A stretch of DNA of 16,364 nt from Gammaproteobacteria bacterium (GCA_020444765.1 JAGRHW010000032.1:1-16364), one strand, 5' to 3'; positions 1-7,282 are shown, numbered from the stretch's first letter. Notes: generated from the sequence alone by a model not told the origin. Numbers and translations: made by a program.

Positions 1-264
1 CAGGGAGTCAAACTCCCTCTGGTCCAGTGTTTCGGGCTCATAAGGCAGTTTGCCGTTTGTTCTGTAAAAATCCTGAAGCTCTTCAAAGGCTTTGGTGATA
101 TCGAGGAAGTTCTGATGAGCGCTGGCGTAGTTGGGGCTTGACTCACTGTGTCTGTCCGGATGCCAGATTTGCACCAGACGCCGGTAGCTCGACTTGGCCT
201 GCGGCCAGTTCGACGAGGGCGTCAGCTTCAGTATTTTATAACTGCTTTTGTAATCAAGCTTCAT
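1..264 (-). CDS. J-domain (DnaJ-like) protein, N-terminal part
   Basis: Translating the minus strand from the ATG at 264-262 gives 88 residues with no stop; the gene runs off the left edge, so its C-terminus is unseen. The N-terminal 65 or so residues read as a J-domain: helix I with a YKILKL-type start, a basic helix II ending in WHPDRH with the diagnostic HPD triad at residues 35-37, and a helix III ending in KAFEELQDFY. J-domains stimulate the ATPase of Hsp70/DnaK, and HPD is the contact needed for this. No glycine-rich or zinc-finger region is visible, so this is probably a small or atypical J-protein rather than DnaJ itself. An AAGG lies about 5 bases upstream of the start codon and supports it. 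The gene points away from the EPS operon and is probably a separate unit. The J-domain call is firm; the cellular role is unknown. Confidence 0.85.
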   Translation of the reverse strand, partial: MKLDYKSSYKILKLTPSSNWPQAKSSYRRLVQIWHPDRHSESSPNYASAHQNFLDITKAFEELQDFYRTNGKLPYEPETLDQREFDSL

Positions 265-342
265 GGTGCCTTGGAGAATTATTACAAGATTTCAATTGTC
301 TAACCGATAGCGTCTCTGGCGTTTATCGGGAAAGTGTTGCCA

Positions 343-371
343 ATTATAATATGAAAGCACGATGTAATTAA
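343..371 (-). promoter_or_regulatory. Candidate sigma-70 promoter for the J-domain gene
   Basis: On the minus strand a perfect TATAAT (348-343) sits 17 bases downstream of a weak -35-like TTAATT (371-366). Transcription would start near 336 and give a leader of about 70 bases before the J-domain start codon. The -35 matches consensus at only three of six positions. Because the core is ATTATAAT, a plus-strand TATAAT (345-350) overlaps it, so direction is not certain. This rests on pattern only. Confidence 0.25.
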
Positions 372-602
372 ATGTCGCCAGTATCAGTGTTCAACTTGTG
401 AAGCAGATTGTTAATTTGTTATGCCTGTCTGTATCTTTTATCTGATCACTGGGATAATTGCTCCCTTAATTGCAGGGATTGCTATTAAAAATGTGAAGCT
501 CTCGCCGATACTTGTGGTTAATCGAAGGGCATTAACTTGTAAACAGTATCAATGACTTGTCTGGCCTGAATGATGTGACCTGTCAATATCAGCGTATCAA
601 TG

Positions 603-635
603 GTGTAAATACCCGCATCAAACGATCGTTTACAC
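603..635. promoter_or_regulatory. Overlapping inverted repeats upstream of the EPS operon
   Basis: A perfect 12-base palindrome, AAACGATCGTTT, lies at 620-631. A second inverted repeat, GTGTAAA at 603-609 and TTTACAC at 629-635, shares its right arm with the palindrome. The element ends 36 bases before the start codon of the first EPS gene, where an operator or an RNA structure over the leader would be expected. It may also be chance in AT-rich DNA. No known operator consensus was recognised. Confidence 0.3.
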
Positions 636-671
636 TGGTTCGTCGTATTAACTGACTGTGGCTCAATATAA

Positions 672-1295
672 ATGTTAAATAAAAGATACCTTTCAATATT
701 CATGCTGATTTTTCTGGTCGCTTGTGGTTCAGCACCCAAGAAAACGCCGGATGAGTTAATTCCAAAGTCATCCGGTATCAGCGATACCCCGACTTACCAG
801 ATCGGTCCGGGTGACGAGGTGGAGGTTTCCATCTGGAAAAACCCTGATCTATCGGTTTCTGTCCCGGTCAGACCCGACGGTTATATCTCTGTGCCATTGA
901 TCGGTGACGTGCTGGCCAGCGGCAAATATCCCGAAGATGTCGCCACTGAAATCGAGCAGAAACTTTCACAGTTCATACGAAGTCCCAAAGCCTCCGTGAT
1001 CGTCTCGAAACTCGTCAGCCATGAATTCCTGTCGCGGGTGAGAGTCGTCGGTGCGGTTTCCGACCCTAAATCCATCTCCTACCGGCAGGGTATGACGATT
1101 CTGGATCTGGTGCTGGAAGCCGGTGGTGTCAACGAGTTTGCCGAACCGGACATGGCGCAACTTTTCCGCAAGACGGATGAAGGCGTCCAGTCTTATCCGG
1201 TGTACCTGGAACAAATACTCAATAAAGGTCGGCTTGAAAGCAATTATTCGCTTGAGCCGGGTGATGTCGTGTCGATACCTGAACGACGATTCTGA
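672..1295 (+). CDS. Short polysaccharide export (OPX/Wza-type) lipoprotein
   Basis: This 207-residue protein begins with a lipoprotein signal: basic MLNKR, a hydrophobic stretch, and a lipobox LVAC with the lipidated cysteine at residue 18. A Poly_export domain follows at about 41-111 (YQIGPGDEV start, then the R-P-D-G-Y-I-S-V-P-L pattern near 67-76) and one SLBB-like domain at about 122-200 ending LEPGDVVSIP. OPX proteins form the periplasmic and outer-membrane part of the EPS export channel. E. coli Wza is near 380 residues and carries extra domains plus a C-terminal helix that spans the outer membrane. This protein stops right after its SLBB-like domain and lacks that helix, so it probably needs a partner pore, for which the barrel at 3759-5129 is the obvious candidate. 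No good Shine-Dalgarno precedes the ATG, but the next in-frame ATG would cut the signal peptide short. It is the first gene of the operon. Confidence 0.9.
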   Translation: MLNKRYLSIFMLIFLVACGSAPKKTPDELIPKSSGISDTPTYQIGPGDEVEVSIWKNPDLSVSVPVRPDGYISVPLIGDVLASGKYPEDVATEIEQKLSQFIRSPKASVIVSKLVSHEFLSRVRVVGAVSDPKSISYRQGMTILDLVLEAGGVNEFAEPDMAQLFRKTDEGVQSYPVYLEQILNKGRLESNYSLEPGDVVSIPERRF

Positions 1296-1319
1296 ATCTA
1301 GAAACTGACTGAAGCACTC

Positions 1320-2882
1320 ATGGCAAATATTACACTGGAAGAATGGGTACCTCTGCTGGCGCGCGAAGGCATAAACCGTCGGGGAACTCTGGTTGCGATT
1401 TTCGCGTTAACGGCGCTACTCCTGCTGACAGCGGGCTATTTTTGGCAAAAGAAATACCTGTCTACCGTGACGCTGTATATCGATGAGTCGAATATTGTCA
1501 GGCCGTTGCTCGAAGGGGCGGCGGTATCTGCGGATACGAAAGACAAAGCCTATATCGCTGCGGAAATTCTCTTCAGTCAGGAAATCATGGAGAAAATCCT
1601 CACCGAAGGCGGCTGGGTCAATGATTCCATGTCTCTGCCGGAAAGAGAGCGTATCAAGGAAAAAGTCATCGAAAAGACGACAATCGAGAATATCAACAGT
1701 ACTTTGTTAAGAATTGCCTTTGAAAATTCCGATCCGCAGATCGCTTATGAGACGACCAAACGCTATGCAGAGTTGTTTCTTGACAAGACGATGCGCTCAC
1801 AGTCGGAAGAAAGTAACGAGGCCTTCGAGTTCATAGTCACCCAGGTCGAAACCTACCGGAAGAAACTATCCGATTCGGAAAAACGTCTGCAGGATTTCCG
1901 CTCCAAGACGACCGATGCGCGCCCGGGTACTGAAGACAATCTGGATGAGCGGATACTTGAGCTTCGCCGCAAGATCGAACAAACCGAACTCGAATATGCC
2001 GAGGCCGACTCTCGGGCCAGATCGCTGCATAATGAGCTACAAAAGGTTGCTCTGACCGCGGACAACGTCTATCGGGAAAGTCAGTATCTTGAGCAGATAA
2101 GAGAACTGCAAGCCGATATGGATTTGCTGCTGCTCACGTACACTGAAGACTATCCGGATGTCGTTAAGCTGCGCCAGCAAATTGAAGACCTCAACCAACT
2201 GGCCGAACGAGAGAAGGTCAAGCGGATCGAGGAAACACAGAAGGCCCATTCTGTCGTTATCGGTAAAGAGACGTTTATAACCAGCAATACATCAATCAAT
2301 CCGATTTACCAGCAGTTAAGCGGTGAGGCATCCCGGGCGCAGGCTTACGCGGATTCACTGCGATCCCGAATCCAGCAAACCAGGGCCTTGCTGGAAAAGG
2401 AGTTGAGTCGCTCCAGTAAGACCACGGAGGTCGAGCGCGAGCTTGCTGAACTTACCCGTGATTATCAGGTGAACCAGGATATCTATCAGGATCTGCTCAG
2501 GCGTCGTGAGAGTGCCAGGGTTTCCATGACACTGGACAAGGAACGGCAAGGTGTTCTGTACCGGATTCAAGAGCCTGCTTCGTTTCCCATCCTGCCGGGC
2601 GGGGTTCGCTTTCTGCATTTTGCGGCTGCCGGGCTTGTATTGGGTCTTTTGTTCCCGCTTTTGTATCTGATCGGGTTCCTGCAGGTCGATCCGAGAATTC
2701 GCCTGGCCTCGACCGTTACCGATGGACTTGAACTGCCTTTACTGGCTGTCGTGCCGCACATGCGTTTGCCGGGTGAGAAAACCAAATGGTACTTGCGCAA
2801 AGGCTCACTTGTTTTGGTTGTGATTGTGGTGCTGCTCCTCTACGCGGGTGTTTCCTGGTTAAAGTTTATTCAAGGTTTCTGA
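1320..2882 (+). CDS. Wzz-type polysaccharide chain-length determinant (XrtA-locus type)
   Basis: This 520-residue inner-membrane protein has the polysaccharide co-polymerase layout: a short cytoplasmic N-terminus, TM1 at about 23-42, a long charged periplasmic region rich in predicted coiled coil (about 165-310 and 335-400), a proline-rich segment before TM2 (about 432-454), and a third hydrophobic segment at about 495-513. The motif LTYTEDYPDVVKLRQQI at about 272-288 is typical of this family, in which co-polymerases extend a helical barrel into the periplasm. Such proteins set chain length and, with a tyrosine kinase, gate Wzy-dependent polymerisation. Unlike E. coli Wzc it carries no fused kinase; the kinase-like protein is the next gene, 4 bases downstream. 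Size and layout fit the XrtA-associated chain-length family (TIGR03007), recognised from memory and not searched. The start lies 24 bases after the OPX stop. Confidence 0.88.
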   Translation: MANITLEEWVPLLAREGINRRGTLVAIFALTALLLLTAGYFWQKKYLSTVTLYIDESNIVRPLLEGAAVSADTKDKAYIAAEILFSQEIMEKILTEGGWVNDSMSLPERERIKEKVIEKTTIENINSTLLRIAFENSDPQIAYETTKRYAELFLDKTMRSQSEESNEAFEFIVTQVETYRKKLSDSEKRLQDFRSKTTDARPGTEDNLDERILELRRKIEQTELEYAEADSRARSLHNELQKVALTADNVYRESQYLEQIRELQADMDLLLLTYTEDYPDVVKLRQQIEDLNQLAEREKVKRIEETQKAHSVVIGKETFITSNTSINPIYQQLSGEASRAQAYADSLRSRIQQTRALLEKELSRSSKTTEVERELAELTRDYQVNQDIYQDLLRRRESARVSMTLDKERQGVLYRIQEPASFPILPGGVRFLHFAAAGLVLGLLFPLLYLIGFLQVDPRIRLASTVTDGLELPLLAVVPHMRLPGEKTKWYLRKGSLVLVVIVVLLLYAGVSWLKFIQGF

Positions 2883-2886
2883 GACA

Positions 2887-3747
2887 ATGACAGACAACAG
2901 AGCAAGAATGGCTAATATCCTTTCGATCGCCGAAAATGCTGAACGAAAAAAAAACCGGCGAATACGAAAATCAAGGGTCGCCAACCCGGTGGTTTCTGTT
3001 GACAGGACCCGAAAAAAACAGGAACTGGCGGAGCCCGGCAGTGAGTCCGAAGTCGGATTCATGGAAGATCCACGCTTATTCTCCGATAAACAGCTTGAGC
3101 GGATCGGTGTTGTTCATCCGCGTTCAAAAAACCGGGAGCTTATCGACTCATTCCGGCAGATACGTACCAAGCTGTTTCAGTTAAGACCGGAAGGTAATTT
3201 TACCGTACTCGTAACATCGGTCGTACCGGAAGGTGGCGCCAGCTTTGTTTCGCTTAATCTTGCCTCGACGATTACCTTCGACAAGGCCAAGACGTCACTG
3301 TTGATCGATGGCAATGCCCATGACCCGGTTTTGCACCGGATTCTGAAAATGATCAAGATCGAACCGCGTTACGGCTTGCTGGAATATCTGGCGAATCCGG
3401 AGATCGGCATCGAAAATATCGTCAGTCCGTCCGGTATTCCACGTATGCGGATCGTGCCGATCGGCAAGCGGGAGGACGGTGATACGGAATACCTCACCTC
3501 CAAAAAGATGACCCGTTTTCTGCAGGAGATCAAGCAACGCTACGACAATCGTTTTATCGTTATTGACGGACCTTGTATTACCACCTCGGCTGATGCCCGG
3601 GTACTGGCCGACCTGTCAGATTTTATAGTACTTGTGGCACCTTATGGCGGTGTTACCTCAAGCCAGATCGACGGTGTTGTCGATGAAATTGATGAGCGTA
3701 AACTGGCCGGAATTGTTATAAACAATGAACCTCTGGCCAGCGTCTGA
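2887..3747 (+). CDS. BY-kinase-like P-loop protein with degenerate Walker A (probable pseudokinase)
   Basis: The 286-residue protein has the order of a stand-alone bacterial tyrosine autokinase of the XrtA type (compare TIGR03018): a basic N-terminal helix, a linker, an ESFRQIRTKL-like segment (ELIDSFRQIRTKLF, about 84-97), then the P-loop fold. The P-loop region reads TSVVPEGGASFVSLNLA at 110-126. Aligned without gaps to the usual PGEGKS form, Ala118 replaces the nucleotide-binding lysine and Glu115 replaces a glycine. Walker A' is IDGNAHDP (140-147), with Asn at 143 where a second Asp is usual. Walker B survives as FIVIDGP (223-229, Asp227). The C-terminus has no tyrosine cluster. The protein therefore probably binds ATP poorly or not at all and may serve as a structural partner of Wzz. 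No frameshift or stop suggests decay. An alternative ATG at 2908 would give MANILSIAENAERKK, which resembles the usual family start. Confidence 0.85.
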   Translation: MTDNRARMANILSIAENAERKKNRRIRKSRVANPVVSVDRTRKKQELAEPGSESEVGFMEDPRLFSDKQLERIGVVHPRSKNRELIDSFRQIRTKLFQLRPEGNFTVLVTSVVPEGGASFVSLNLASTITFDKAKTSLLIDGNAHDPVLHRILKMIKIEPRYGLLEYLANPEIGIENIVSPSGIPRMRIVPIGKREDGDTEYLTSKKMTRFLQEIKQRYDNRFIVIDGPCITTSADARVLADLSDFIVLVAPYGGVTSSQIDGVVDEIDERKLAGIVINNEPLASV

Positions 3748-3758
3748 CTGGTCTGACG

Positions 3759-5129
3759 ATGAAGCTGCGGACCCTTACAATCGCTGGTATATCCGGCCTT
3801 TTCGTATATGGCGGATCAGCCCAGGGCGGAATGATCGGCTACGATGCCGAATACAGGGCCGACTATACGGATAATGCTTTTCAAAGTCAGAGTAACGAAA
3901 ACAAAGTCGATGAGTTGACCCATAACTACCGGCTCAGTTTTTTTGGCAACCTGACCGGCTCCCGTTCCAAGTCTGACTTTATCGCGACAATGGAATATCG
4001 CGACTACCAGGACGACACCTCCAGCGACAAGGCGCTTAGCAGTTTTCTTGGCAGCAGCGAAATTGCGCTGACCTCCAGAACATTGAGCTGGTATGTTGCC
4101 GACGCTCTTGGTTATTTTGATTCCGACCCCAATCTGAGATTCAATACCCGTGACCAGGAAAGGGTCAATTATTTTGTCACCGGACCCAAGGTGCTGTATT
4201 CGATCGCGGCGGACAAGGATGTCGGTGGAAAACTGTTTTATACGAATCACAATCGTGATGGTCGTGACCTGGATTACGACAAACTCAACCTTGATATGTT
4301 CTGGGACCAATACCTCAACATCCGGGATAACTGGGGGGTAAGCCTGGAGCACACACTGATGCTCTATCCGGATGAAGCCGATCGCGGTGATTATACGATT
4401 ACCGACCTCAATACTTATTTTACGCGCAAGACCCAGGCTAATATTTACAGTTTTACCGTCGGGGTTTCGTATTTACAAACCGAAGATGAAAAAGACGATA
4501 CCTCGGCGAATTTCGATGTGAGTCTGGATCATCTCTTTACGCGCCGAACAGGTTTATTGCTTGAGGCGGGTTACAACCTGAGTGACGAATCGGTTCTGCA
4601 GGATACGCAGCTGACGCAAACTGGACAGTTTGAAGCGACTGACGAGAGCGGCTTGTTTTATGAGTCCAGGCTGGGTGCGAAATATTATTACAAGGGTGTG
4701 CGAAGTGATTTCGATTTCGGCGGTGAGGCACGCGAGCTGGAGTATGTCGACGGTCCACAACAATCCGCCCTTCTGCAAAACGATCACTATACCTACAGCC
4801 TTTATACCAACTACAAGCGTTTTGTCGGCCGCTCACTGGATGTAGGGATAGGTTTGGAAGCCGGGCACAAGGATTACATTGACAGTGAGTTCGAGGACAC
4901 CTTGTACACCACGACCTTGACCATGGATTACGTCATGAGTCGTAGCCTGGATCTTGAAACCAAAGTGGAATATTTCCAGGGAGAGGGGAACTTACCCTCG
5001 GCTGACGGGTCGACCGGTGACAGAAGCTATGATGAGTATCTTATCTCTGTCGGCTTGCACTGGGACCCGTACAAATCCAGGCGTAGTCGAAACGAGATCG
5101 ATGCTTTCGATCTTAGCGTGATCAATTGA
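3759..5129 (+). CDS. Outer-membrane beta-barrel protein of the EPS locus
   Basis: This 456-residue protein starts with a Sec signal peptide (MKLRTLTIAG plus a hydrophobic core, likely cleavage after GSA at residue 21). The mature part has alternating polar and hydrophobic strands with many aromatics (for example 57-64, 75-83, 303-311, 345-353, 383-392, 426-434) and acidic turns, the look of a transmembrane beta-barrel with many strands. The early motif EYRADYTDNAF (31-41) resembles the XrtA/PEP-CTERM-associated barrel family (TIGR03016) and EpsL-like proteins. Its place right after the OPX, Wzz and kinase-like genes suggests it forms or lines the outer-membrane exit for the polymer. The last strand seems to end at HW (434-435) and about 20 more residues follow, ending in Asn, so the usual C-terminal aromatic signal is not terminal. 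The start lies 11 bases after the upstream stop. Confidence 0.82.
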   Translation: MKLRTLTIAGISGLFVYGGSAQGGMIGYDAEYRADYTDNAFQSQSNENKVDELTHNYRLSFFGNLTGSRSKSDFIATMEYRDYQDDTSSDKALSSFLGSSEIALTSRTLSWYVADALGYFDSDPNLRFNTRDQERVNYFVTGPKVLYSIAADKDVGGKLFYTNHNRDGRDLDYDKLNLDMFWDQYLNIRDNWGVSLEHTLMLYPDEADRGDYTITDLNTYFTRKTQANIYSFTVGVSYLQTEDEKDDTSANFDVSLDHLFTRRTGLLLEAGYNLSDESVLQDTQLTQTGQFEATDESGLFYESRLGAKYYYKGVRSDFDFGGEARELEYVDGPQQSALLQNDHYTYSLYTNYKRFVGRSLDVGIGLEAGHKDYIDSEFEDTLYTTTLTMDYVMSRSLDLETKVEYFQGEGNLPSADGSTGDRSYDEYLISVGLHWDPYKSRRSRNEIDAFDLSVIN

Positions 5130-5136
5130 CGTTGTG

Positions 5137-6345
5137 ATGAATATGATGAATAGGGCTCTGCTAAGTCATGATCATTCATCCAGCAATGAATCTGCTATTA
5201 CAGATGTCGTGGTGCCCTTGAAACCAGTTTTATTCGTGGTCGACAGCTATTTTCCCGCCATGGCTGGAGCTGAACGTCAGGCTCTGGTACTGGCCCGGGC
5301 GCTCAGAGAGCGTGGTCTGAAGGTGGAGTTTGTCGTCCCGTTTCTGGAGCGCTGGCTGCCGCTGGAAGATGAGGTGGAAGGTTTTAAAATTCACCGTATT
5401 GATTATCCGAGAATAAAATTCCTTGGCGCAACTCTGTTGATGTTTAACTTTTCACGTTACATGATGCAGCATCGACATGAATACAGTTATGTTCACGTGC
5501 ACATTACCAAGTTGTTGGCTGCCTGTCTTGGTCTGCTGAAGCCGTGGCTTGGATTGAAAGTGATTACCAAGGTTTCAGGGCACGCCGAGTTTACCGGCGG
5601 CGTTCTGGATAAAAGTAAAAAATACAACCCTGTGTATAGGTTGCTTGGGCACTATATACACAAACTGGATTATATTCATGCGATTTCGGACTATACCCGC
5701 GAGGTGCTGATTGACAGCGGGTTTGATGAGCAGCAGATTTTGCAGATTCCGAATGCCGTTGAAATTGCCAGATTCCAGAATATTGTGCACCCCGAGAAAG
5801 ATGACAAACAGACTATCCGCATTGGATTTTGCGGTAGAGTCGAGAAGGTCAAAGGACTCGATGTTTTGATGGCGGCTTGTCATAAACTTGATCCGGCTAT
5901 TCGTGAGAGGATCACGATCGTCATTGCCGGCAATGGTCGTTACCTTCAACAACTGAAAGAGCTGGTCGAGCAGTTGGGACTCAACGATAACACGGAGTTT
6001 CTTGGTGTCATTGATAATGTGCCGGAATTTTTGGGAGGACTGGATATCTACGTACAGCCGTCATGGGCGGAAGGCCTGTCAAACTCACTGCTTGAAGCGA
6101 TGAGTGCTTCATTACCGGTGGTTGCGTCACGTATCAGTGGTAATACGGATTTGGTTGAGGACGGTAAAACCGGCTATTTGTTCGATAAGGGTGACAGTCT
6201 TCAACTTGCCGAAAAGCTCGATCTCTTGATCAGCGACCCGGCAAAGCGCGCCAGTATGGGCAGTCAGGCGAAGGATAAAATTGTTGGCGGATACAGTACA
6301 GAGTCTGTCAGTCAACGCTTGTTCGAGTTGTATTGTCGTGTCTAA
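5137..6345 (+). CDS. Glycosyltransferase family 4 (GT-B fold)
   Basis: About 402 residues. After a variable 25-residue N-terminus comes the first Rossmann half (PVLFVVDSYFPAMAGAERQA, with the glycine/alanine-rich loop found in GT4 enzymes), then the hinge segment IHAISDYTREVLIDSGF, the second-half opening IRIGFCGRVEKVKG, and the nucleotide-sugar site PSWAEGLSNSLLEAMSASLPVV. That site carries the E-x7-E pair at Glu312 and Glu320, which is typical of retaining GT4 enzymes. The role is transfer of a sugar to the growing lipid-linked repeat unit at the cytoplasmic face of the inner membrane; donor and acceptor cannot be read from sequence. Starts are possible at GTG 5134, ATG 5137, 5143 or 5146; 5137 is chosen arbitrarily because none has a clear ribosome binding site. 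The gene begins 7 bases after the barrel gene, and its end overlaps the next gene by 8 bases. Confidence 0.88.
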   Translation: MNMMNRALLSHDHSSSNESAITDVVVPLKPVLFVVDSYFPAMAGAERQALVLARALRERGLKVEFVVPFLERWLPLEDEVEGFKIHRIDYPRIKFLGATLLMFNFSRYMMQHRHEYSYVHVHITKLLAACLGLLKPWLGLKVITKVSGHAEFTGGVLDKSKKYNPVYRLLGHYIHKLDYIHAISDYTREVLIDSGFDEQQILQIPNAVEIARFQNIVHPEKDDKQTIRIGFCGRVEKVKGLDVLMAACHKLDPAIRERITIVIAGNGRYLQQLKELVEQLGLNDNTEFLGVIDNVPEFLGGLDIYVQPSWAEGLSNSLLEAMSASLPVVASRISGNTDLVEDGKTGYLFDKGDSLQLAEKLDLLISDPAKRASMGSQAKDKIVGGYSTESVSQRLFELYCRV

Positions 6346-7270
6346 GTCGAATATAGAAGACGTCTATCTGACGATCAGCATCGATACCGAATGCGACCAT
6401 GATCCCAACTGGGTCCGCTCCGATCCGCTGACCTTTCATTCGATCACGGATGGCATGCCGAACCGGCTCCAGCCATTGTTTATGGATGTGGGCGCGATAC
6501 CGACTTATTTACTGACCGTTGAAGTACTGGAAGATGACGAATCAGTGGCAGCGCTCAAATCACTAAAGGGTGATTACGAATACGGTACCCATTTGCACGC
6601 CGCATTTATCGAGCCGGAAAAGAAACACTACGATTATGCAGGCGTCGATAGCCCGGATTTTCAGTGCGCCTACAGTGAAGACGTAGAGTTTAAAAAACTC
6701 GAGAATCTGACCGCCTTGTTCCGCGAAAAGCTTGCCATGAACCCGACCAGTTTCCGGGCCGGGCGTTATGGCGCCGGCGTTAATACGATCGATGCGCTGC
6801 AAAATCTTGGCTACAAGGTTGACACCAGTGTAACACCGCATATCCGCTGGACAGAGCCTAATGGCGAAGTCGATTTCCGCCGAGCGCCGGAACAACCCTA
6901 TATTCCTTCCAACAAGGATCTTGCTCTGGTCTCGGAGAATCCGTCCAGAGAGGCACTGCTGGAAGTCCCAGTTACCGTCAAGAGCCGGTTGATTCGCCGG
7001 CACCCTCGCTGGTTCAGGCCCTGGTTTTCCGATGTCGAGCAGATGAAAAACATCTTTAATTATCATCTGCGTAAATATGCAAAACGCAAGGCTGTTTCGA
7101 TAAACATGATGTTCCATTCCATGGAAGTCATCGAAAAAGCGTCACCTTATCCTCAGACATCTGATGACGTGAAACGTTATCTGGACGATACCCATGAGAT
7201 ACTGACCTGGTGTGCAGGGCAGGGCGTCCATTTCGTAGGCTTATCCGAACTGCATGGAAAGTTCAGCTAG
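6338..7270 (+). CDS. Divergent polysaccharide deacetylase-like (NodB-fold) protein
   Basis: From the GTG at 6338 this is 310 residues. The GTG lies inside the end of the glycosyltransferase gene, overlapping it by 8 bases. No ATG exists before the first conserved block, and an earlier TTG at 6281 would add unlikely sequence. The order of motifs fits a NodB-type barrel but in variant form: TISIDTECD (12-20, a D-x-E in place of D-D), GTHLHAA (83-89, H-x-H), SFRAGRYGAG (138-147), SVTPHIRW (164-171), and MMFHSMEV (257-264) near the C-terminus. Similar variants occur in deacetylase-like proteins of capsule and EPS loci. It probably acts on an acetylated sugar. It has no signal peptide, so it would act in the cytoplasm, on the lipid-linked intermediate or on a nucleotide sugar. 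The substrate is unknown. Confidence 0.75.
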   Translation: MSKSNIEDVYLTISIDTECDHDPNWVRSDPLTFHSITDGMPNRLQPLFMDVGAIPTYLLTVEVLEDDESVAALKSLKGDYEYGTHLHAAFIEPEKKHYDYAGVDSPDFQCAYSEDVEFKKLENLTALFREKLAMNPTSFRAGRYGAGVNTIDALQNLGYKVDTSVTPHIRWTEPNGEVDFRRAPEQPYIPSNKDLALVSENPSREALLEVPVTVKSRLIRRHPRWFRPWFSDVEQMKNIFNYHLRKYAKRKAVSINMMFHSMEVIEKASPYPQTSDDVKRYLDDTHEILTWCAGQGVHFVGLSELHGKFS

Positions 7271-7282
7271 AACCGGTTCTAG
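7267..7282. promoter_or_regulatory. Perfect 16-base palindrome at deacetylase-flippase junction
   Basis: CTAGAACCGGTTCTAG is a perfect 16-base inverted repeat. It contains the TAG stop of the deacetylase (7268-7270) and ends beside the AGGG that begins the flippase ribosome-binding region, in one of only two operon gaps longer than 20 bases. As RNA its loop would be tight, so it may be a protein-binding site rather than a hairpin, or it may be chance. There is no T-tract, so it is not an intrinsic terminator. Confidence 0.35.

Larger units (their letters stand above)
265..671. other. Divergent intergenic region between J-domain gene and EPS operon
   Basis: These 407 bases separate two divergent genes and are visibly AT-richer than the coding DNA around them. 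They should hold the promoters of both units. I see a TATAAT-like element readable on both strands near 343-350, a perfect 12-base palindrome at 620-631, a 7-base inverted repeat (603-609 with 629-635), and two imperfect copies of an AACTTGT-led 13-14mer at 393-406 and 534-546. A 44-codon reading frame at 421-555 (plus) is possible but has no ribosome binding site and I do not call it a gene. No tRNA or clear intrinsic terminator was seen, and no convincing sigma-70 or sigma-54 promoter could be placed for the EPS operon. Confidence 0.6.

Noticed and set aside
2..18. Perfect hairpin (7-base arms, 3-base loop) at the left edge
   Set aside because: It lies inside the J-domain coding sequence and has no T-tract; it is likely chance, and its context is cut off by the window edge.
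462..478. Weak inverted repeat TCCCT/AGGGA as a possible terminator
   Set aside because: The stem is only 5 bases with a 7-base loop and no T-tract follows, so it is not a supportable intrinsic terminator.
421..555. Small plus-strand reading frame of 44 codons with a hydrophobic start (MPVCIFYLITGIIAPLIAGI)
   Set aside because: It has no ribosome binding site, its second half is not gene-like, and in AT-rich intergenic DNA such a frame is expected by chance. A conserved homologue in the same place would change this.
3816..4352. 178-codon minus-strand frame opposite the barrel gene
   Set aside because: The plus-strand frame has a signal peptide and barrel-like strands; the minus frame shows no family features.
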